Under the pieces are notes generated by a model. That model was not told where the DNA came from. It ran no database searches and saw only the letters and a program-made list of their open reading frames with translations. Below are positions 58,612 to 64,000 of a stretch of 64,000 nucleotides of DNA, one piece after another. The translations under genes and the position numbers were made by a program. Source of the DNA: Aquipseudomonas guryensis (GTDB lineage Bacteria; Pseudomonadota; Gammaproteobacteria; Pseudomonadales; Pseudomonadaceae); contig NZ_JACJFN010000003.1 in assembly GCF_014164785.1 (NCBI RefSeq), forward strand, positions 620,001 to 684,000. Direction: 5' to 3'. The number at the start of each line of letters is the position of its first letter. The first letter of the stretch is position 1.

Positions 58612-59040
58612 ATGTCGATTCAAACCATTGCTTACCGTGCCTATGCAGAAGCCACCGGCGGCCGTGATGGCCGTGCCATCTCCTCCGACGGCGTACTCGA
58701 CGTTGCCCTGACCACCCCGAAAGAACTTGGCGGTGCCGGCGGCCAGGGCACCAACCCCGAGCAGCTGTTCGCCGCGGGTTACTCGGCCTGCTTTATCGGC
58801 GCAATGAAGTTCGTGGCCGGCCGCGACAAGCTGGCGATGCCGGCAGACGCATCGATCGAAGGTGTGGTGGGCATCGGCGCGATCCCCAACGGTTTCGGCA
58901 TCGAAGTCGAATTGCGCATCAGTCTGCCCGGCATGGACCGCGCGCAAGCACAGACCCTGATCGAGCGTGCGCACATCGTCTGCCCTTACTCCAACGCCAC
59001 CCGCGGCAACATCGACGTCACCCTGACGTTGCTCGACTAA
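58612..59040 (+). CDS. ohr: Organic hydroperoxide resistance protein
   Basis: A thiol peroxidase of 142 residues in the Ohr/OsmC family, reducing organic and fatty-acid hydroperoxides with lipoylated-protein electrons. Active-site cysteines are in [10 protein letters not shown] and [13 protein letters not shown]; the catalytic Arg lies in the ISSDGVLDV region side. The start follows AGAGGA. Its partner ohrR lies upstream and both leaders share an operator motif. Confidence 0.95.
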   Translation: MSIQTIAYRAYAEATGGRDGRAISSDGVLDVALTTPKELGGAGGQGTNPEQLFAAGYSACFIGAMKFVAGRDKLAMPADASIEGVVGIGAIPNGFGIEVELRISLPGMDRAQAQTLIERAHIVCPYSNATRGNIDVTLTLLD

Positions 59041-59181
59041 GCCTCAGCCCTGTCCAGGCGCCAGCAGCGCAAACCCACTGCGGCGCCTGACCAGCCAACC
59101 AGCTGCCCATGATGGCCGAGCCATGCCCGCAGAGCTTCGGACCGGCGCGTTATCAATTTGCTCAAGAGAAAGGAGTTCACC

Positions 59182-59985
59182 ATGCGTACTTTCACGATGA
59201 TTAAGACCGCCATCGCCACCACAGCCATCGCCCTTGGCGCCATGAGCCCTGCAATGGCCACGCAAGGCGCAAGCGATAAGCCAACCGTGGTACTGGTGCA
59301 TGGTGCGTTTGCCGAGTCCGCCAGCTGGAACGGCGTCGCCACGCAGTTGCAGGCGCAGGGTTACCCGGTTGTCGCGGCGGCCAACCCGCTGCGCGGGGTC
59401 AAGCACGACGCCGACTACGTCGCCAGCATCGTCGCGCAAACCAGCGGCCCAGTAATTCTGGTCGGCCACTCCTACGGCGGCAGCGTGATTTCCAACGCGG
59501 TGCACGACCAGTCGAACGTGAAGGCCCTGGTGTATGTCGCCGCATTTGCCCCCGAAAAAGGCGAGACCGCAATCGAGTTATCCGGTCGTTATCCGGGCAG
59601 CACCCTGGGGCCAACCCTGGCCACGCCCGTGACGCTGAAAGACGGCAATAAGGATCTGTACATCCAGCAGGACAAATTCGCTCAGCAGTTTGCTGCCGAT
59701 GTCGCCGCTCCCGAGGCAGCGCTGATGGCGGCTAGCCAACGCCCAATCACCGAAAACGCCCTGCATGAAGCATCTGGCGCTCCGGCCTGGAAGCAACTGC
59801 CGTCCTGGTTCATATACGGCTCGGCGGACAAGAACATTCCCGCAGCCGCACTGAAGTTCATGGCGGACCGTGCCGGGTCGAAGAAAACCGTGACGATCCA
59901 GGGTGCCTCACACGTAGTGATGACCTCCAACCCCGAAAAGGTCGCGGCCTTGATCATTGAAGCGGCCGAGCAAACCGCCAACTGA
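59182..59985 (+). CDS. Secreted alpha/beta hydrolase
   Basis: A protein of 267 residues with a signal peptide (ending SPAMATQGA). It has the oxyanion motif LVHGAFAESASW, the nucleophile elbow GHSYGGSVI, an Asp in FIYGSADKNIP and the His in QGASHVVMTSNP. It resembles salicylate esterase/MenH-like hydrolases that often sit beside ohr genes. The substrate is unknown. A strong AAAGGAG site precedes the ATG by seven bases. Confidence 0.88.
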   Translation: MRTFTMIKTAIATTAIALGAMSPAMATQGASDKPTVVLVHGAFAESASWNGVATQLQAQGYPVVAAANPLRGVKHDADYVASIVAQTSGPVILVGHSYGGSVISNAVHDQSNVKALVYVAAFAPEKGETAIELSGRYPGSTLGPTLATPVTLKDGNKDLYIQQDKFAQQFAADVAAPEAALMAASQRPITENALHEASGAPAWKQLPSWFIYGSADKNIPAAALKFMADRAGSKKTVTIQGASHVVMTSNPEKVAALIIEAAEQTAN

Positions 59986-60122
59986 GCGCAGCTTCATCGC
60001 CGAGCCATGGGGCCTTTGCGCCGCGTGGCTCAGGCAAAGCCGCGTTTAGGCGATCAACCGCTGTCCTAGTTAAACGTCCATCCCGATCTGCACTGCCACG
60101 AACTCATTTAAGGAGTAACGCC

Positions 60123-61133
60123 ATGACTCGTATTCTCGCTGCCGGACTACTGGCCCTCGCTGTCAACAGCGCCTTCGCTGCGGGTAGCCCCGGGGTGGAG
60201 CGCAACACCCAAGAATTCCTCAATGCCCTCGCCGCAGGCAGTGGCAAGCCGCTGGAACAGCTGAGCCCCAAAGATGCCCGCGCCGTATTGGTTGGCGCGC
60301 AGGCGGGGGTCAAGGTCGATGTATCCGCGATCAAGGTGGTCGACAAGACCATCGAGGTCGATGGCCAGTCGATCCAGCTCAAAGTCGTGCGCCCCGCCGC
60401 TGCCGAGGGCACGCTGCCGGTGTTTATGTTCTTCCACGGTGGCGGCTGGGTGCTGGGCGACTACCCGACCCACGAACGCCTGATTCGTGACCTGGTAGTG
60501 GGCTCTGGCGCGGCGGCGGTGTATGTCGATTACACCCCGTCCCCGGAAGCCAAGTACCCGACTGCCATCAACCAGGCCTACGCCGCAACCCAGTGGGTGG
60601 CGCAGAACGGCGCGCAGATCGGCGTCGACGGCAAGCGCCTGGCAGTGGCCGGCAACAGTGTGGGCGGCAATATGGCCGCAGTGGTCAGCCTGATGGCCAA
60701 AGACAAAGGCACCCCGGCGATCAAATTCCAACTGCTGATGTGGCCGGTGACCGACGCCAACTTCAACAACGCCTCCTACAACCAGTTCGCCGACGGTCAC
60801 TTCCTCAGCAAAAGCCTGATGCAGTGGTTCTGGGATAACTACACCACCGACCCGAAACAACGCGCCGAAATCTACGCATCGCCGCTGCAGGCATCGGTGG
60901 AACAACTGCAAGGCTTGCCGTCCGCTCTGGTGCAGACCGCCGAGTTCGATGTGCTGCGGGATGAAGGCGAAGCCTATGCGCGCAAGCTGGATGCAGCTGG
61001 GGTCAACGTCACCTCAGTACGCTACAACGGGATGATCCATGACTTCGGTTTGCTCAACGTGATCAGCCAGATCCCGGGCACGCAAAGCGCCATGCAGCAA
61101 GCCGCTGCCGCGCTGAAAGCCAACCTCAAGTAA
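60123..61133 (+). CDS. Secreted HSL-type alpha/beta hydrolase (lipase/esterase)
   Basis: A protein of 336 residues with a signal peptide (MTRILAAGLLALAVNSAFAAG). The hormone-sensitive-lipase signature FFHGGGWVLGDY and nucleophile GNSVGGNMA are present; the Asp is in TAEFDVLRDEG and the His in MIHDFGLL. Enzymes of this type hydrolyse short acyl esters. An AAGGAG site precedes the ATG. It follows the previous hydrolase by 137 bases and ends at a terminator. Confidence 0.9.
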   Translation: MTRILAAGLLALAVNSAFAAGSPGVERNTQEFLNALAAGSGKPLEQLSPKDARAVLVGAQAGVKVDVSAIKVVDKTIEVDGQSIQLKVVRPAAAEGTLPVFMFFHGGGWVLGDYPTHERLIRDLVVGSGAAAVYVDYTPSPEAKYPTAINQAYAATQWVAQNGAQIGVDGKRLAVAGNSVGGNMAAVVSLMAKDKGTPAIKFQLLMWPVTDANFNNASYNQFADGHFLSKSLMQWFWDNYTTDPKQRAEIYASPLQASVEQLQGLPSALVQTAEFDVLRDEGEAYARKLDAAGVNVTSVRYNGMIHDFGLLNVISQIPGTQSAMQQAAAALKANLK

Positions 61134-61143
61134 CCACCCCGCC

Positions 61144-61176
61144 AACGCCTCGCCGCCAACGCGCCGAGGCGTTTTT
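61144..61176 (+). terminator. Intrinsic terminator after the HSL-type hydrolase
   Basis: AACGCCTCG and CGAGGCGTT form a nine-bp stem with a 12-base loop, followed by TTT. The stretch from here to 61421 shows no supported gene. Confidence 0.75.
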
Positions 61177-61421
61177 GCGCCTGCTCGGCCTTGCGCCTGA
61201 TGTCGCACCGCAGGGGCATTTTGTCTTAGATAACTCGCTTGACGCTCAGGTACTCCGCAGGCATCAGCATTGTGACCCGCAAGGCTGCGGCAACAGCCAC
61301 GGCGCTCAGGATGGCGAGAGCAAGGGCAAAATCACCTGGATGCTGACGGGCTTGCTGAGCATGCAGTAGCTCTTTCAAGAGGCAAATAGCTGGCTTTTCT
61401 GTCGGCGCGGCAGGTTTGCCA

Positions 61422-61440
61422 TATCCCCCCAGGGGGGATA
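61422..61440. promoter_or_regulatory. RcnR/CsoR-family operator
   Basis: TATCCCCCCAGGGGGGATA is a perfect palindrome with G/C tracts, the form recognised by RcnR/FrmR/CsoR repressors. It lies 40 bases before the repressor gene. Confidence 0.8.
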
Positions 61441-61479
61441 GCATGCGAGCGCAATTCATTGATGCACGAGACTCAAGGC

Positions 61480-61767
61480 ATGAGCGATCACGAACACGGC
61501 CACCCGCACCAAAGCCATGGCGATATCGTCAAAAGGTTGAAGCGTGCGGAGGGGCATCTGCGCAGCATCGTCGGCATGATCGAAGACGGTCGAGCCTGCG
61601 TCGACATCGCTCAGCAGCTGCATGCCGTGGAAAAAGCCGTGTGTCAGGCCAAGCGCGTGCTGATCCAGGATCATATCGATCACTGCCTGGAACACACGGT
61701 CGAAGCACTCGCAACCGGCGAGCGCGCGTCACTCGAAGATTTCAAGCAAATCACCAAGTACCTCTAG
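61480..61767 (+). CDS. rcnR: RcnR/FrmR-family metal-sensing repressor
   Basis: An all-helical repressor of 95 residues. A His-rich start (MSDHEHGHPHQSHGD) leads into IVKRLKRAEGHLRSIVGMIE; Cys40 (GRACVDIAQQL) and the DHIDHC segment (His65, His68) supply metal ligands like those of RcnR. Nickel or cobalt binding should release DNA and induce the adjacent rcnA. A formaldehyde-sensing FrmR is less likely because no formaldehyde dehydrogenase is nearby. ATG 61462 is an alternative start. Confidence 0.88.
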   Translation: MSDHEHGHPHQSHGDIVKRLKRAEGHLRSIVGMIEDGRACVDIAQQLHAVEKAVCQAKRVLIQDHIDHCLEHTVEALATGERASLEDFKQITKYL

Positions 61768-61779
61768 GTCATTACCCCC

Positions 61780-62907
61780 ATGTCGAGCTTCGCCGAACTG
61801 CTGCAACAGGGGGCCTCGCAGGCCTGGCTGTACTTCCCCAGCGCCATCCTGCTGGGCGCCTTGCACGGCCTGGAACCTGGGCATTCAAAAACCATGATGG
61901 CGGCGTTTATCGTGGCCATTCGCGGCACGGTGAAGCAGGCCGTTCTGCTGGGGCTTGCCGCAACGCTTTCGCACACCGCCGTGGTCTGGCTGGTGGCCAT
62001 GGCCGGCATGTACCTGGGGCAAAACCTGAATGCCGAAACCACCGAGCCGTACTTCCAGCTCGCGTCTGCCGCCATCATTATCAGCATCGCCCTGTGGATG
62101 CTCTGGCGCACCTGGCGAGGCGAACAGATGTGGCGTTTCGAGGAGGGTGACGAGCATCAACATGAGCATCACAACCACGATGAAACCCACCGCATCGATA
62201 CCGGGCACGGCCACATCGAGCTGTCGATCTTCGAGGCAGGCGTCCCTCCGCGCTGGCGGCTGAAGACCTTGACTGGCCATGCCTGGCCGGCTGCCGAAGT
62301 GAGCCTGCTGACGACCCGCGCCGATGGCCTGGCCCAGCAGTTTCGCTTCGTCGACCGCGGGGACTATCTGGAGTCAACGGACGAGATTGCCGAGCCCCAC
62401 GAATTTACCGCGCGCCTGAGCCTGGGCCATACCGGTCACGCCCACGACTATGACCTGGAGTTCCGCGAGCACGGCCATGAGCATGCTCATGCCGAGTTGG
62501 AAGGCCTAGAGCTGTCGCTGGAAGGCTACCAGGATGCCCATGCGCTGGCGCATGCCAACGATATCCGCCAGCGTTTCAGCAACCGCAATGTCACCACCGG
62601 CCAGATCATCCTGTTCGGCCTGACGGGCGGACTGATTCCCTGCCCGGCCGCGATCACCGTGCTGTTGCTCTGCCTGCAAGTGCAGGAAGTTGCCCTGGGG
62701 GCTGTGCTGGTACTGTGCTTCAGCATTGGCTTGGCCATCACCCTGGTCAGCGTGGGCGCTGCCGCCGCTATCGGCGCACGTCAGGCCTCCAATCGCTGGC
62801 CCTGGCTAGGTGCCGTGGCGCGACGCGCACCCTACCTGTCCAGCTTGCTGATCATCGGCGTGGGGGTTTACGTCGGTTTCCACGGCTGGATCGGCCTGAA
62901 CGCCTAG
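61780..62907 (+). CDS. rcnA: Nickel/cobalt efflux protein with an inserted internal domain
   Basis: A membrane transporter of 375 residues. The NiCoT-like motif LHGLEPGHSKTMM is in the first helices, and GLTGGLIPCPAAITVLLLC in the second half; about six membrane helices lie at 20-115 and 275-370. Between them is a His-rich stretch (125-144), then a strand-rich segment of about 90 residues (145-232) and another His-rich stretch (230-258). E. coli RcnA (274 residues) has only a short His loop. The gene starts 12 bases after the repressor gene. Confidence 0.9.
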   Translation: MSSFAELLQQGASQAWLYFPSAILLGALHGLEPGHSKTMMAAFIVAIRGTVKQAVLLGLAATLSHTAVVWLVAMAGMYLGQNLNAETTEPYFQLASAAIIISIALWMLWRTWRGEQMWRFEEGDEHQHEHHNHDETHRIDTGHGHIELSIFEAGVPPRWRLKTLTGHAWPAAEVSLLTTRADGLAQQFRFVDRGDYLESTDEIAEPHEFTARLSLGHTGHAHDYDLEFREHGHEHAHAELEGLELSLEGYQDAHALAHANDIRQRFSNRNVTTGQIILFGLTGGLIPCPAAITVLLLCLQVQEVALGAVLVLCFSIGLAITLVSVGAAAAIGARQASNRWPWLGAVARRAPYLSSLLIIGVGVYVGFHGWIGLNA

Positions 62908-62910
62908 CCG

Positions 62911-63351
62911 ATGTGGGAGTTATCCGGTTATTTCGGCCTGTTCCTCGCTGCCTTCGGCGCCGCCACGCTGCTGCCCATGCAATCGGAGGCGGTACTGGTC
63001 GGGTTGCTGCTGACCGACCGCTACGCGGCCTGGACACTGCTGGCGGTGGCCACCACGGGCAATGTGCTGGGTTCGGCACTGAACTGGCTGCTGGGCCGTT
63101 CCATCGAGCATTACCGGCACAAGCGCTGGTTCCCCGTCAGCGAAGGCAAGCTGGAACAAGCCCAGCAGGCCTATCACCGCTTCGGGCGCTGGTCGCTACT
63201 GCTCAGCTGGGTGCCGATCATTGGTGATCCGCTTACCGTGATCGCCGGCGTCATGCGTGAACCCTTCTGGAGTTTTCTGTTGATCGTGACGCTGGCCAAG
63301 GCTACTCGCTATCTGCTGCTGGCTGCGCTGACATTGGGGTGGCTTGGATGA
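62911..63351 (+). CDS. YqaA/DedA-like membrane protein
   Basis: A protein of 146 residues with four likely membrane segments. GATLLPMQSEAVLVGLLL and GNVLGSALNWLLGR match YqaA, and SWVPIIGDPLTVIAGVMRE resembles the DedA-family re-entrant motif of lipid scramblase-like proteins. Function unproven. It starts three bases after rcnA and overlaps the next gene by four, so it is part of the efflux operon. Confidence 0.87.
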   Translation: MWELSGYFGLFLAAFGAATLLPMQSEAVLVGLLLTDRYAAWTLLAVATTGNVLGSALNWLLGRSIEHYRHKRWFPVSEGKLEQAQQAYHRFGRWSLLLSWVPIIGDPLTVIAGVMREPFWSFLLIVTLAKATRYLLLAALTLGWLG

Positions 63352-64000
63352 GCCCACAGGCGCGCGACACCCACCTGGACCTGCTCAAGTGGCTGGCGAT
63401 GCTGAGCATGCTGCTGGATCACCTGCGCTACGTCTGGCCTGAAAGCGAATGGCTGTTCATCGTCGGGCGCCTGGCCTTTCCACTGTTCTGCCTGGGAATT
63501 GCAGCCAACGTGGCGCGCTCGCAATCGGGGGTGCTGTACAGCGAAGACAACGCTCGCTACCTGGGCTGGATGGCGGCGTTTGCCGTGATCTCGGAGTTGC
63601 CCTATCGCCTGCTGTCCAGCGACAGCAGCACGCTCAACGTGATGCCCTCGCTGCTGCTGGGCCTGCTGATCGCCTGGGGCGCGCACCACCGCGGACGCGA
63701 CGGCTTGGTGCTGGCTTTGACTGGCGTGACTGTCGCGGTGCTGATGCAGGAACGCCTGATGTACGGCGTTTTCGGCGCACTGCTGCCAGCAGCACTGCTC
63801 ATGGCCATTCAGCGCCCCGGGCTTGCGTGGCTCTTGCCTGCCGCACTGTGCGTACTGGCCAACAGTCGCAACCGCTGGCTCGCGGAGTGGGGGTTGCAGC
63901 CCTACAGCTTGCTGATCGTGAGCACAGCGTTCCTCACCCCTCTGCTTGGGCTATGGCTGTTGCGTCGACCGGGCCGGCTCAAGATCTGGCCGGTCACGCG
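63348..64000 (+). CDS. TraX-family membrane protein (3' truncated by the window)
   Basis: The reading frame from ATG 63348 stays open to the right edge, 217 codons. It begins MSPQARDTHLDLLKWLAML and continues through several hydrophobic helices (LFIVGRLAFPLFCLGIAANV, WMAAFAVISELPYRLL). These match the TraX/acetyltransferase-like integral membrane family, named after an F-plasmid pilin acetylase. The role in chromosomal copies is unknown. It overlaps the YqaA stop by four bases. The C-terminus is not visible. Confidence 0.8.
   Translation, partial: MSPQARDTHLDLLKWLAMLSMLLDHLRYVWPESEWLFIVGRLAFPLFCLGIAANVARSQSGVLYSEDNARYLGWMAAFAVISELPYRLLSSDSSTLNVMPSLLLGLLIAWGAHHRGRDGLVLALTGVTVAVLMQERLMYGVFGALLPAALLMAIQRPGLAWLLPAALCVLANSRNRWLAEWGLQPYSLLIVSTAFLTPLLGLWLLRRPGRLKIWPVT

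Noticed and set aside
61226..61459. A possible small minus-strand gene (77 codons) between the hydrolase and the rcnR-type gene
   Set aside because: It has no ribosome site, covers the RcnR-type operator and resembles no known protein.

Overview
The window is a GC-rich chromosomal segment of a Pseudomonas species. The evidence is the set of protein families and their order (nudF-yqiB-cpdA-yqiA-parE-parC, xseB-ispA-dxs, nrdR-ribD-ribE-ribBA-ribH-nusB-thiL-pgpA, and the zinc operon followed by oprG and two sugar-nucleotide genes), which from memory matches P. aeruginosa-type gene order. Pseudomonas-style extragenic palindromes are scattered through it. No rRNA, tRNA, CRISPR array, phage or transposase gene was seen.

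Layout. 1-8305 (+): the 3' end of nudF, a DUF1249 gene, the cAMP phosphodiesterase cpdA behind a possible Vfr site, yqiA, and the two topoisomerase IV genes parE and parC separated by two envelope genes. 8438-12854 (+): an Mla-type lipid ABC transporter (STAS-MlaE permease, ATPase, MCE protein) followed by two related auxiliary lipoproteins. 12933-19508 (+): xseB, ispA and dxs, with a one-chain biotin-dependent carboxylase lying between ispA and dxs. 19591-21774 (+): a cobalamin riboswitch and btuB. 21871-31530 (-): a long convergent run, nrdR-ribD-[FMN riboswitch]-ribE-ribBA-ribH-nusB-thiL-pgpA, then a solute-binding protein, an aspartic protease, ribA, a small membrane protein and btuF.

31678-34628: a YbaY-type lipoprotein, a methyltransferase, a thioredoxin-TPR protein, a thioesterase and a small unknown gene. 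34712-38010 (+): a Zur-box-controlled zinc operon (His-rich periplasmic protein, ABC ATPase, FtsX permease, DUF3299). 38147-40774: oprG behind an ANR-like box, then an epimerase and an RmlD-like reductase on the other strand. 40941-57632 is the accessory-looking part: a ceramidase-family enzyme with Thr at the usual catalytic Ser position, a DUF1329/DUF1302 pair, a TetR regulator with a clear operator, and divergently a kinase, a class II aldolase, a class III aminotransferase and a metal-site-less aldolase homologue. An AraC regulator, a chemoreceptor, a flavin monooxygenase and an SDR follow. This looks like an uncharacterised catabolic locus, perhaps for a lipid-derived amino alcohol; the substrate is not known.

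57840-64000 (+): the OhrR/Ohr organic-peroxide module with matching operator motifs, two secreted alpha/beta hydrolases, and a nickel/cobalt efflux module (a G/C-tract operator, an RcnR-type repressor, and an RcnA with an extra internal domain), then YqaA and a TraX-family gene cut by the window edge. Regulation visible in the DNA includes two riboswitches, Zur-, ANR-, Vfr-, OhrR- and RcnR-like sites and one TetR operator. At least four repeat families occupy the gaps and in two places supply a stop codon.
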